Shown here in pieces: positions 1 to 6,639 of a stretch of DNA of 16,256 nt (position 1 is its first letter; each line of letters opens with the position of its first letter). The position numbers and the translations under genes are program-made. Origin of the DNA: an uncultured Oscillospiraceae bacterium (lineage in GTDB: Bacteria; Bacillota; Clostridia; Oscillospirales; Oscillospiraceae). Under the pieces are notes generated by a model. That model searched no databases. It was not told the origin of the DNA and worked only from the letters and a program-made list of their open reading frames with translations. The DNA lies in the NCBI GenBank assembly GCA_905205085.1, contig CAJLCG010000048.1:1-16256 (forward strand), read 5' to 3'.

Positions 1-501
1 GTGGTCATGGACGAGGACACCTGCATGGTGGAGGTAGCCCGGTTCTTCATGAACTTCACCCAGAACGAGTCCTGCGGCAAGTGCGTCCCCTGCCGGGAGG
101 GCACCCGCCGCATGCTGGAGATCCTCACCCGCATTGTCAACAATGAGGGCTCTCTGGAGGACCTGGACCTGCTGGAGACCCTGGCCAACACCATTACCGA
201 GACCTCGCTGTGCGGCCTGGGCCAGAGCGCCTGTAAGCCGGTCCAGAGCACCCTGAAGTACTTCCGGGATGAATACCTGGCCCACGTGGTGGATAAGCAT
301 TGTCCCCACTGCAACGGCCGTAAAAAGGAGCTGCAGATCGATCCCGAGCTGTGTAAGGGCTGCGGCAAGTGCATGAAGCAGTGTCCCATGGAGGCCATCT
401 CCGGCCAGATCCGGATGCCCCATGTCATCGACACAGAGAAATGTATCAAATGCGGCGCGTGCTGGGGTTGCTGTCCCTTCGGCGCCATTCGGGAGGAGTG
501 A
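1..501 (+). CDS. hydB: NADH-binding flavin subunit of bifurcating [FeFe]-hydrogenase (HydB/NuoF type), 3' end only
   Basis: This is the C-terminal 166 residues of a NuoF/HydB-like subunit. The 5' part, with the FMN and NADH sites, lies before the window, so the GTG at base 1 is almost certainly an internal Val codon. The visible part holds the NuoF-type [4Fe-4S] site (ESCGKCVPC, Cys25, 28 and 31, plus Cys71 in SLCGLGQSAC). A second Cys pair, CPHC at 101/104, follows. The C-terminal bacterial ferredoxin domain has two CxxCxxCxxxCP motifs (Cys118/121/124/128 and Cys148/151/154/158). Plain respiratory NuoF lacks that two-cluster tail; HydB of electron-bifurcating hydrogenases and related NADH-dependent formate dehydrogenases carry it. 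The hydrogenase gene starts 5 bases downstream, which favours HydB. The expected role is moving electrons between NADH, ferredoxin and HydA in the cytoplasm. The flavin domain is unseen, so the exact partner set (HydABC or a variant) is inferred. Confidence 0.88.
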   Translation: MVMDEDTCMVEVARFFMNFTQNESCGKCVPCREGTRRMLEILTRIVNNEGSLEDLDLLETLANTITETSLCGLGQSACKPVQSTLKYFRDEYLAHVVDKHCPHCNGRKKELQIDPELCKGCGKCMKQCPMEAISGQIRMPHVIDTEKCIKCGACWGCCPFGAIREE

Positions 502-506
502 GCACT

Positions 507-2201
507 ATGGCAAAGGGAATCATGTATATCGACGGCCAGCGGGTCCCCTTCGACGGGGAACCCAACGTGCTCTCCGTCATCCGCAAGGCGGGCATCGAGC
601 TGCCCACCTTCTGCTACTACTCCGACCTGTCCGTCTACGGCGCCTGCCGTATGTGCGTGGTGGAGGACGAGCGGGGCAAGATCGAGACCTCCTGCTCCAT
701 GAAGCCCCGGGACGGGCTGTCCATCCGCACCAACACCGCCCGGCTGCTCAAGCACCGGCGGATGATTCTAGAGCTGCTGCTGGCCTCCCACAACTGCAGC
801 TGCACCACCTGTGAGAAGAGCGGCGACTGCCGCCTGCAGGAGCTGGCCATGCGCTTTGGCGTGCGCCGGGTTCGCTTTGGGGACAGCCGGGAGGAGTCCA
901 CACTGGACGACAGCAGCCCCGCTGTGGTCCGGGACCCCAGCAAGTGTATCCTGTGCGGCGACTGCGTGCGCATGTGCGAGGAGACCATCGGCATGGGCAT
1001 CATCGACTTTGCCCGCCGCGGCTACAACATGCGGGTCTCCCCCGCCTTTGGCCGCAACCTCTCCGAGACCCACTGCATCAGCTGCGGCCAGTGCGCCGCC
1101 GTGTGTCCCACCGGCGCCATCACCATTTACAACCAGATCGGCAAGGCCTGGCGGGCCATCCATGACCCCCAGAAGCGGGTCGTGGTCCAGATCGCTCCCG
1201 CCGTCCGTGTGGCGGTGGGCGAGGCCTTCGGCCTGCCCGCGGGCCAGAACGTACTGGACCAGCTGGTCACCGCCTTGAAATTCATGGGGGTGGACGAGGT
1301 GTACGACACCACCTTCGGTGCCGACTTCACCACCATTGAGGAGTCCCAGGAGTTCCTGGCCCGGCTGGAGAAGGGCGGTCCCTTCCCCATGTTCACCTCC
1401 TGCTGCCCCGCCTGGGTCAAGTATCTCGAGAATGAAAATCCCAAATATCTGAAACACATCTCCACCTGTAAATCCCCCATGGAGATGTTTGCCTCCATCA
1501 TCCGCCAGCACTATCAGGAGAAAGATGCGGAGGATGGACGCACCACCTTCCACATCGCCATCATGCCCTGTACCGCCAAGAAGATGGAGGCCGCCCGGCC
1601 CCAGTTCTACCACAACGGCAAGCCCGACGTGGATCTGGTGCTCACCACCCAGGAGATCATCAACATGATCAAGGAGTCGGGCATCCAGCTGCCTCAGATG
1701 GAGCTGGAGTCCCCCGACCTGCCCTTCGGTCTGGGCTCAGGCGCAGCGGTAATCTACGGCTCCACCGGCGGCGTGGCCGAGGCCGTGGTGCGCTACTGTC
1801 TGCCGGACAAGAGCAAAAACACCCTGCGGGAACTGCAGTATTCCGCCCTGCGGGGCAATGAATCCATCCGGGAGGCCACGGTTCAGATCGGTGAGCGGGA
1901 GATCAAGCTGGCTGTGGTCCACGGCCTGATTAACGCCCAGAAGCTGCTCAAGGAGATCGAGGCGGGCACCGCCTATTACGATCTGGTGGAGGTCATGACT
2001 TGCCCCAGCGGCTGCGTAGGCGGCGCCGGACAGCCCTACGGCCTCAAGCAGAGAAAGCAAGACCGGGCCGCCGGCCTGTACGCCGCCGATCGGGCCGCCC
2101 CCTTCAAGCGGGCAGAGAAAAACCCGGTGGTTCTGGACTTCCTCAACAGCTATACCCCCGAACAGCGCCACGAACTGCTTCACACCAGCTATCAGGGCTG
2201 A
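507..2201 (+). CDS. hydA: [FeFe]-hydrogenase catalytic subunit HydA
   Basis: This 564-residue protein reduces protons to H2 or oxidises H2 at the H-cluster. The domains in order are: an N-terminal [2Fe-2S] domain (Cys36, 47, 50, 63); a His-ligated [4Fe-4S] site (His95, Cys99, 102, 108); two ferredoxin clusters (Cys147/150/153/157 and Cys190/193/196/200); and the H domain. All three H-cluster signatures are present: TSCCPAW at 297-303, MPCTAKKME at 353-361, and EVMTCPSGCVGGAGQP at 495-510. Cys299, Cys300, Cys355, Cys499 and Cys503 match the well-known Clostridium pasteurianum CpI numbering with no offset, as do Glu279, Glu282, Arg286, Ser319, Met353, Lys358 and Met497. The enzyme is therefore predicted to be active. 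The ATG at 507 has GGAGGAG ending 8 bases upstream, inside the end of hydB; upstream extensions of the frame overlap hydB and are not homologous. No maturase (hydE, F or G) lies in this window. Confidence 0.96.
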   Translation: MAKGIMYIDGQRVPFDGEPNVLSVIRKAGIELPTFCYYSDLSVYGACRMCVVEDERGKIETSCSMKPRDGLSIRTNTARLLKHRRMILELLLASHNCSCTTCEKSGDCRLQELAMRFGVRRVRFGDSREESTLDDSSPAVVRDPSKCILCGDCVRMCEETIGMGIIDFARRGYNMRVSPAFGRNLSETHCISCGQCAAVCPTGAITIYNQIGKAWRAIHDPQKRVVVQIAPAVRVAVGEAFGLPAGQNVLDQLVTALKFMGVDEVYDTTFGADFTTIEESQEFLARLEKGGPFPMFTSCCPAWVKYLENENPKYLKHISTCKSPMEMFASIIRQHYQEKDAEDGRTTFHIAIMPCTAKKMEAARPQFYHNGKPDVDLVLTTQEIINMIKESGIQLPQMELESPDLPFGLGSGAAVIYGSTGGVAEAVVRYCLPDKSKNTLRELQYSALRGNESIREATVQIGEREIKLAVVHGLINAQKLLKEIEAGTAYYDLVEVMTCPSGCVGGAGQPYGLKQRKQDRAAGLYAADRAAPFKRAEKNPVVLDFLNSYTPEQRHELLHTSYQG

Positions 2202-2218
2202 TCTTCTTTTCCCAAAAC

Positions 2219-2261
2219 AACACACAGGCCGTCCATTGGAACAATGGACGGCCTGTGTGTT
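2219..2261. terminator. Bidirectional rho-independent terminator between hydA and the histidine kinase gene
   Basis: A perfect 20-bp inverted repeat (2219-2238 with 2242-2261) encloses a 3-base loop (GAA). T-rich tracts lie on both sides: TTATTT on the plus strand and TTGTTTTGGGAAAA on the minus strand. The right arm contains the TAA stop codon of the convergent kinase gene (2260-2262), so one hairpin serves both transcripts. Confidence 0.9.
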
Positions 2262-3516
2262 ATTTCTCTGCCTGCAGCGAGACCCGGGGAAGGGTCACGG
2301 TAAAGCAGGTCCCATGCTCTGCATCACTCTTTACTTCGATCTGTCCCCGATGGAACTGGACGATAGTCTGGGCAATGGCCAGCCCCAGACCATACCCGCC
2401 CTCCTTTCGGCTGCGGGAGCCGTCGGCCCGATAAAATCGCTGGAACAGGTGCTCCAAATGCTCGGGTGGGATGGGTTTGCCGGTATTGGTCACCGTCAGC
2501 ACGGCCCGGTCCTGGCGGCGCTGGAGCTCCAGCCTCACCCGTCCCGCCTCCCCGGCATACTTGACTGCGTTATCCAGCAAAATCATGACCAGCCGCTCCA
2601 GGCAGTCCAGATCGCCGTGAATGGACAGCTTGGGCTGGATCTCACTGTCCAGCTCCACGCCGCTCTCAAAGGCCACCGACTCAAAGCGCAGCACACAGCC
2701 GGTGACCAGGTCGCTGAGGTTGCACAGCTGAGCCTTGGTGGACCGCCTGGCGTCGTCATGCTTGGCCAGGAACAGCATGTCCTCTACCAGCCCCTTCATC
2801 CGCTGTGCCTCTTCCTGGATATAGCGGATCCATTTATTCTGGGAGGCCACGGTCTCCTCCGGATGTCCCTCCACGATCCCCGCATTGGCCAGGATCACGG
2901 TCAAAGGCGTTTTCAATTCATGGGAGGCATCAGCGACAAACTGCTGCTGCTGCGTCCAGGCCTCCTCCACCGGCTTCAGGGCCAGGCGGGAAAGAAACAG
3001 GCTGATGATGAAAAACACCACCAGTGCCCCCGCACCGATGAGCAGGGAGTTGATGACCAAACGCCATAGAGAGGCTCGTTCCCAACTTAAATCAGAAAAG
3101 GCAATCTGAGTTTCGCCCTCCTTATTGGTTTCAACCAGAAAACGCAGGCCCAGGTCAGAGAGCTTTCCTCTCTTCTGCCCGGAGGCCAGCACTTGCTCCA
3201 CCGCCTGCTCCACCACATCCTGGGAGACCTTTACGTTCTCTCCGCTCTCCAGCGTGATTTCTCCCTGCTCGTCCACTGCCACGCAGAAGACCGGGATCAC
3301 AGACTGCCATTCCCGCTCCGTGTCCGGCAGTGGCATTTTGATTTCAAACTGGGGCGGAACCCCGTCCCGGCGCAAGAGCAGCGTCATCACTGTCGCACTC
3401 TCCCGCTCCAACTGACTGGCTGTGGAATACACCAGGGTACCAAACACAGCCAGCAGCACCAGGGTCACCAGCAGCATGTTGATCAGGATAAATTTTATCC
3501 GCAGCCTGCGCAGCAT
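2260..3516 (-). CDS. Membrane sensor histidine kinase of a two-component system
   Basis: This is a 418-residue kinase. A first membrane helix (about 9-31) and a second (about 152-176) flank an extracytoplasmic sensor region of about 120 residues with no recognisable motif. The HisKA box follows directly (HELKTPL, phospho-acceptor His199), then the N box (LLDNAVKY, about 313-320) and the glycine-rich G2 motif (GYGLGLAIA, 374-382). There is no clear HAMP domain, only about 10 residues between TM2 and the dimerisation helix. The G1 region reads NTGKPIP, with Asn where the DxGxG Asp is usual; this variant occurs in active kinases. AAGGAGG lies just upstream and overlaps the regulator's stop codon, so the two genes are translationally linked (12-base gap). 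The partner is the OmpR-type regulator upstream. The signal is unknown. Confidence 0.93.
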   Translation of the reverse strand: MLRRLRIKFILINMLLVTLVLLAVFGTLVYSTASQLERESATVMTLLLRRDGVPPQFEIKMPLPDTEREWQSVIPVFCVAVDEQGEITLESGENVKVSQDVVEQAVEQVLASGQKRGKLSDLGLRFLVETNKEGETQIAFSDLSWERASLWRLVINSLLIGAGALVVFFIISLFLSRLALKPVEEAWTQQQQFVADASHELKTPLTVILANAGIVEGHPEETVASQNKWIRYIQEEAQRMKGLVEDMLFLAKHDDARRSTKAQLCNLSDLVTGCVLRFESVAFESGVELDSEIQPKLSIHGDLDCLERLVMILLDNAVKYAGEAGRVRLELQRRQDRAVLTVTNTGKPIPPEHLEHLFQRFYRADGSRSRKEGGYGLGLAIAQTIVQFHRGQIEVKSDAEHGTCFTVTLPRVSLQAEK

Positions 3517-3528
3517 CCTATAACCTCC

Positions 3529-4206
3529 TTATCCTTCCGGATGCTCCAGATAATAGCCCACCTTCCGCACGGTAGAAATCGCCACACTACTGCCCAAATA
3601 GGCCAGTTTTTTGCGTAGGAAGGAGATATAGACCTCCACATTGTTGTCCTCCGCCTCAGAATCCAGGCCCCAGATTTTGGCGATGAGCGTCTCCTTGCTC
3701 ACCACAGCCCGGCTGTTGACCATCAGCAGGCGCATCACTTCAAATTCTTTAAATCCAAGACGGACGGACCGCTCTCCCACTTGCAGCAGGCGGCTGGAGC
3801 ACTCCAAACTCAGGTCGCCCACCTTCAGCACGTCCCCCAGCACCTCGCCCTGGCGCCGGGTGAGAGCCCGCACCCGGGCCATCAGCTCCCCGCTGTCAAA
3901 GGGCTTGGTCATATAGTCGTCCGCCCCGCAGTCCAGGCCGCCGATCTTGTCGCTAGTATCATCCCGGGCGGTAAGCATCAGAATGGGGGTGGAGATGTGG
4001 GCCGAGCGCAGCCGCCGGGCCACCTCAAAGCCATCCACCTTGGGCAGCATTACATCCAAGATGATCAGATCATACTGCCCAGTCAGACCGTAGTCCACGC
4101 CGTCGGCTCCATCTCCTACCGTGTCCGCCTGGTAGCGCTGGTCCTCCATCAGCTGCCGCAGCGTCTCAGCCAACCGTGTCTCGTCCTCTACAATTAAGAT
4201 CCGCAT
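3529..4206 (-). CDS. OmpR/PhoB-family DNA-binding response regulator
   Basis: This 225-residue regulator is first in its operon. The receiver domain (about 1-115) has the acidic pocket Glu7/Asp8, phospho-acceptor Asp51 in LILDVMLPK-like context, Thr79 and Lys101 (TKPF). The C-terminal winged helix (about 128-221) has the typical LGFKEFEVMRLL and VYISFLRKKL segments and ends in VRKVGYYLE. The ATG at 4206 has a CAGGAGGG ribosome site about 4 bases upstream. It is transcribed with the kinase that follows. Its upstream region carries a tandem repeat spaced 11 bases, the usual geometry for OmpR-family dimers, so autoregulation is likely. Regulated targets cannot be deduced, although the adjacent transporter is one candidate. 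Confidence 0.95.
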   Translation of the reverse strand: MRILIVEDETRLAETLRQLMEDQRYQADTVGDGADGVDYGLTGQYDLIILDVMLPKVDGFEVARRLRSAHISTPILMLTARDDTSDKIGGLDCGADDYMTKPFDSGELMARVRALTRRQGEVLGDVLKVGDLSLECSSRLLQVGERSVRLGFKEFEVMRLLMVNSRAVVSKETLIAKIWGLDSEAEDNNVEVYISFLRKKLAYLGSSVAISTVRKVGYYLEHPEG

Positions 4207-4249
4207 ACCGGGTCCCTCCTGTCCATTTTTTTCATCTTACCCCAGGAAG

Positions 4250-4267
4250 CTGAAACCTGTCTGAAAC
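4250..4267 (-). promoter_or_regulatory. Putative response-regulator binding site (tandem direct repeat)
   Basis: Read on the minus strand, GTTTCAG-ACAG-GTTTCAG is a perfect 7-base direct repeat with an 11-base period. It begins 2 bases downstream of the -10 box, so it spans the expected transcription start of the two-component operon. OmpR/PhoB-type regulators bind head-to-tail repeats at about 11-bp spacing. The assignment to this operon's own regulator is inference. Confidence 0.5.
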
Positions 4268-4269
4268 AG

Positions 4270-4298
4270 ATTGTACCACAGGAGTTCTCCCAACGCAA
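4270..4298 (-). promoter_or_regulatory. Sigma-A promoter of the two-component operon
   Basis: On the minus strand there is TTGCGT, a 17-base spacer, then TACAAT, with a TGG extended -10 immediately before the -10 hexamer. The start would fall near 4263, giving a leader of about 57 bases before the regulator's ATG. The -35 box abuts the T tract of the transporter's terminator. Confidence 0.6.
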
Positions 4299-4299
4299 A

Positions 4300-4339
4300 A
4301 GCAATCCGGCGTCCAAATCAGATTGGACGCCGGATTGTT
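4300..4339 (-). terminator. Rho-independent terminator of the transporter gene
   Basis: A perfect 15-bp inverted repeat (4302-4316 with 4323-4337) with a 6-base loop begins 7 bases after the transporter's TAA stop. On the minus strand it is followed by CTTTTGCG. It separates the transporter from the two-component operon read in the same direction. Confidence 0.82.
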
Positions 4340-4344
4340 GATTG

Positions 4345-5763
4345 TTACATACCCAGCAGAACCATCAGCTTGTCCCACAGCTTGAACTTGTCGTTGTAAC
4401 CAAAGACAAAGATGACCAGCACGATGATGGGCAGAATATAGGTCACGTAGAAGCGGACCCCCTTGGGGAACTTCAGGCCCGAGCCGGTGTTGGCCTCGGC
4501 CAGGAAGTTATCCCAGCCCCAGCCATACTTGCTGACGCAGAACAGCAGATATACTAGGGAGCCCAGAGGCAGCAGGTTGTTGCTGACGATGAAGTCCTCC
4601 AGATCCATCACACCGCTGTTCGCGCCGAAGGGCTGGAAGCCGGAGAGCACGTTAAAGCCCAGCAGGCAGGGCAGGGACAGGATAATGATGGCCACGGTGT
4701 TCACCAGCACCGCCTTCTTGCGGCTCCAGCCCCACTTGTCGATGCAGAAGGAGAGAATGTTCTCAAATACCGCAATGACGGTGGACAGGGCGGCAAAGGA
4801 CATAAACACGAAGAACAATGCGCCCCACACCCGGCCCATAGGCATGGCGTTAAAAACATTGGGCAGGGTGATGAAGATGAGGTTCGGGCCGGAGTCAGGG
4901 GCCACATCAAAGGCGAAGCAGGCGGGGAAGATGATCAGACCCGCGGTAAAGGCCACAAAGGTATCCAGCACTCCCACCCGGAGGGCCTCGCCGCCCAGGG
5001 AGTGCTCCTTGCCGATGTAGCTGCCGAAGATGGCCAGAGCGCCGATGCCCAGGGACAGGGTAAAGAAGGCCTGACCCATGGCAGCATAGACCGCCTCGCC
5101 CAGGATAAAGTTGCCGTTGGCATCATAGGCCAGATTGTGGAAGTTGGGCATGAGGTAGAACTTCAGGCCCTCGCCGGCACCCTCCAGCAAAATGGAGTTG
5201 ATCGCCAGCACCACCATCAGGGCCAGCAGGCACAGCATCATCACCTTGGTGACCTTCTCCACGCCGTTTTGCAGTCCGCGGGAGCAGATCAGCATACACA
5301 GCACCACGACGATGACCATAAACAGAGCCATCAGACCGGGCTGGCCCATCAGGGTGCTGAACTCATTGCTCACTCCGGTGGAGTCCAAACCCACAAAGTC
5401 GCCCTTGAGCATCTTTACAAAATAGAGCACCAGCCAGCCGGCGATGGTGGTATAGAACATCATCAGCAGGTAGTTGCCTGCAATACCAAACCAGCTGTAA
5501 ATGTGCCACTTGGTTCCCTTGGGCTCCAGAGCGTTAAAAGACAGGGCAATGCTCTTCTGGCTGGCCCGGCCCACGGAAAACTCCATGACCATGACAGGAA
5601 GACCCATGATCACCAGGAACAGCAGGTACACCAGCACAAAGGCCGCGCCGCCGTACTTTCCGGTGATATAGGGAAAGCGCCACACATTTCCCAGACCAAT
5701 GGCGCAGCCTGCCGAAATCAGCAGGAAGCCCAGGCGGGAGGAAAAACTTTCTCGCTTTTGCAC
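4345..5763 (-). CDS. Neurotransmitter:sodium symporter (NSS/SNF) family amino-acid transporter
   Basis: This is a 472-residue LeuT-fold transporter that would import an amino acid with Na+ across the cytoplasmic membrane. The unwound TM1 signature AGCAIGLGNVWRFP (near residues 18-31) is intact. So are the TM6 region (QAFFTLSLGIGALAIFGSY) and the TM8 region (SFAALSTVIAVFENILSF). I count 11 membrane helices; the protein ends shortly after TM11, as in the bacterial TnaT/MhsT-like members rather than 12-helix LeuT. Substrate cannot be assigned; aromatic or branched neutral amino acids are typical for the group. I chose the GTG at 5763 because a perfect AAGGAGG sits 8 bases upstream. An ATG at 5820 in the same frame would add 19 residues with no family resemblance and would place the ribosome site inside the gene. 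It is monocistronic, with its own promoter and terminator. Confidence 0.92.
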   Translation of the reverse strand: MQKRESFSSRLGFLLISAGCAIGLGNVWRFPYITGKYGGAAFVLVYLLFLVIMGLPVMVMEFSVGRASQKSIALSFNALEPKGTKWHIYSWFGIAGNYLLMMFYTTIAGWLVLYFVKMLKGDFVGLDSTGVSNEFSTLMGQPGLMALFMVIVVVLCMLICSRGLQNGVEKVTKVMMLCLLALMVVLAINSILLEGAGEGLKFYLMPNFHNLAYDANGNFILGEAVYAAMGQAFFTLSLGIGALAIFGSYIGKEHSLGGEALRVGVLDTFVAFTAGLIIFPACFAFDVAPDSGPNLIFITLPNVFNAMPMGRVWGALFFVFMSFAALSTVIAVFENILSFCIDKWGWSRKKAVLVNTVAIIILSLPCLLGFNVLSGFQPFGANSGVMDLEDFIVSNNLLPLGSLVYLLFCVSKYGWGWDNFLAEANTGSGLKFPKGVRFYVTYILPIIVLVIFVFGYNDKFKLWDKLMVLLGM

Positions 5764-5771
5764 ACACAAAA

Positions 5772-5778
5772 CCTCCTT
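5772..5778 (-). promoter_or_regulatory. Ribosome binding site fixing the GTG start of the transporter
   Basis: AAGGAGG on the minus strand lies 8 bases before the GTG at 5763. It decides for the shorter start over the ATG at 5820. Confidence 0.8.
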
Positions 5779-5825
5779 AAACCGTGTTTGAAGCGGCCCT
5801 CTCCATCCGCTCCAAAACAAAAGCT

Positions 5826-5854
5826 ATTTTAGCAGTATCTTTTCCCGGGGTCAA
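5826..5854 (-). promoter_or_regulatory. Sigma-A promoter of the transporter gene
   Basis: On the minus strand there is TTGACC, a 17-base spacer, then TAAAAT, with TGC before the -10 box (extended -10). The predicted start near 5819 leaves a leader of about 55 bases with the AAGGAGG site. This also argues against the upstream ATG at 5820, which would sit at or before the transcription start. Confidence 0.72.
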
Positions 5855-5973
5855 TCATTTCCCTGTATTTTCCCGACTTTTCTACACTAAACTGCAAAAC
5901 CGCCCCTTCCAGGGCCCGATTTTGTATGGATTATTTGTCTGTAAAATTTTTTTAGTTTTTTTTGAAAAACCTC

Positions 5974-6002
5974 TTGCCAAACTCTTTTTCATGTGCTATA
6001 CT
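5974..6002 (+). promoter_or_regulatory. Strong sigma-A promoter of the tRNA-Arg gene
   Basis: TTGCCA, a 17-base spacer, then TATACT, with a TGC extended -10 element. It lies 38 bases upstream of the mature tRNA 5' end. An A/T-rich tract with T runs (about 5941-5970) precedes the -35 box and may act as an UP element. Confidence 0.82.
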
Positions 6003-6040
6003 AGCGTAGCTGTCAAGGACAGCGGAACAAAATACGACAT

Positions 6041-6117
6041 GCGGCTGTAGCTCAGTTGGATAGAGTGTTTGGCTACGAACCAAAAGGTCGGGGGTTCGAA
6101 TCCCTTCAGCCGTACCA
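6041..6117 (+). tRNA. tRNA-Arg (anticodon ACG)
   Basis: This 77-base cloverleaf has a 7-bp acceptor stem (GCGGCTG/CAGCCGT, ending in a G-T wobble), a D arm GCTC/GAGT, an anticodon stem TTTGG/CCAAA with loop CTACGAA, a variable loop AGGTC and a T arm with loop TTCGAAT. The anticodon ACG is at 6075-6077; A34 is expected to become inosine by TadA, so it would read CGU, CGC and CGA. The 3' CCA is encoded. The gene stands alone, with its own promoter and terminator, between divergent transcription units. Confidence 0.97.
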
Positions 6118-6152
6118 AAAAGAAGGACATGTCAATGTCCTTCTTTTTGTTT
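6116..6152 (+). terminator. Rho-independent terminator of tRNA-Arg
   Basis: The stem 6120-6130 (AAGAAGGACAT) pairs with 6135-6145 around the loop GTCA and can extend outward through an A/T tract. It is followed by TTTTTGTTTT. It begins right at the CCA end of the tRNA. Confidence 0.85.
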
Positions 6153-6186
6153 TATCCTTTCCTTTTGCTTTCTAAGAAACAGAAGA

Positions 6187-6236
6187 AAAAGAACGCACAG
6201 GTCATCCCCATAGGATGCCTGTGCGTTCTTTTTTAT
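6187..6236. terminator. Terminator of the minus-strand rsfS operon, able to act in both directions
   Basis: GAACGCACAGG (6191-6201) pairs with 6218-6228. The stem continues as CATCC/GGATG after one bulged T at 6202, with loop 6208-6212. A tracts lie on the left and T6 on the right, so transcripts from either side would end in a U run. It lies 20 bases after the rsfS stop and also backs up the tRNA terminator. Confidence 0.85.
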
Positions 6237-6255
6237 CTCGTATGCTTTTTGTGCG

Positions 6256-6615
6256 TTACTCCTGCTTCAGAACCTGCTCCAGGTCAATCTCCTCCGCGTC
6301 GCCCCACAGCCGCTCCAGATCATAGAACTTGCGGGCCTCGTCGGTAAAGACATGAACCACCACAGCAGAAAAGTCCATGAGCAGCCAAGTGCCGCCCCGG
6401 TGGCCCTCAATGTGGTGAACACGCTCACCATGGGCCTCCATGGCCTCTTCACAGGCGTCGGACATGGCCTTTACCTGCGTGTTGGAGGTAGCAGTACAGA
6501 TCACAAAATAGTCCGCCAGGGTGGTCAGGCCCTCGGTTTTCAGGACCTTGATCTCCTCACCCTTCTTGCTGTCCAGAGTTTTCGCCAACAATACGGCGCT
6601 TTCATAAGAAGTCAC
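6256..6615 (-). CDS. rsfS: Ribosome silencing factor RsfS
   Basis: RsfS (YbeB/Iojap family) binds ribosomal protein uL14 on the 50S subunit and blocks subunit joining under nutrient limitation. The family core is visible: LDSKKGEEIKVL, LTTLADYFVICTATSNTQV, and HHIEGHRGGTWLLMDFSAVVVHVF followed by FYDLERLWGDA. The size of 119 residues is normal. I prefer the GTG at 6615: AAGGAG lies 7 bases before it but only 1 base before the alternative ATG at 6621, which would add just Met-Pro. It is the last gene of the operon, after the LCP gene (18 to 24 bases), an order common in Clostridia. Confidence 0.95.
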   Translation of the reverse strand: MTSYESAVLLAKTLDSKKGEEIKVLKTEGLTTLADYFVICTATSNTQVKAMSDACEEAMEAHGERVHHIEGHRGGTWLLMDFSAVVVHVFTDEARKFYDLERLWGDAEEIDLEQVLKQE

Positions 6616-6622
6616 AGGCATT

Positions 6623-6628
6623 CTCCTT
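6623..6628 (-). promoter_or_regulatory. Ribosome binding site deciding the rsfS start
   Basis: AAGGAG on the minus strand has a 7-base spacer to GTG 6615 and a 1-base spacer to ATG 6621. The usual 5-9 base spacing favours GTG. Confidence 0.55.
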
Positions 6629-6639
6629 TTTCAATTTAT

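Noticed and set aside
369..506. Upstream extension of hydA by 46 codons
   Set aside because: It overlaps the ferredoxin tail of hydB in another frame and has no hydrogenase homology; the ATG at 507 has a good ribosome site.
768..1613. 281-codon open frame antisense to hydA
   Set aside because: It is opposite well-conserved iron-sulfur motifs of HydA and has a His/Gly/Ala-biased composition typical of antisense frames.
4302..4337. Inverted repeat considered as an integron-like or attachment site
   Set aside because: Its position right after the transporter stop and the T tract on the minus strand explain it fully as a terminator; no integrase or cassette is nearby.
5895..5924. Imperfect hairpin between the divergent transporter and tRNA promoters
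   Set aside because: Only about 5 continuous outer pairs and a mismatched inner stem, no adjacent T run, and it lies outside both predicted transcripts. Not enough to call a regulator site or terminator.
6069..6347. Small plus-strand open frame starting inside the tRNA and running into rsfS
   Set aside because: It begins within the tRNA, passes through two terminators and overlaps rsfS antisense; no ribosome site or homology.
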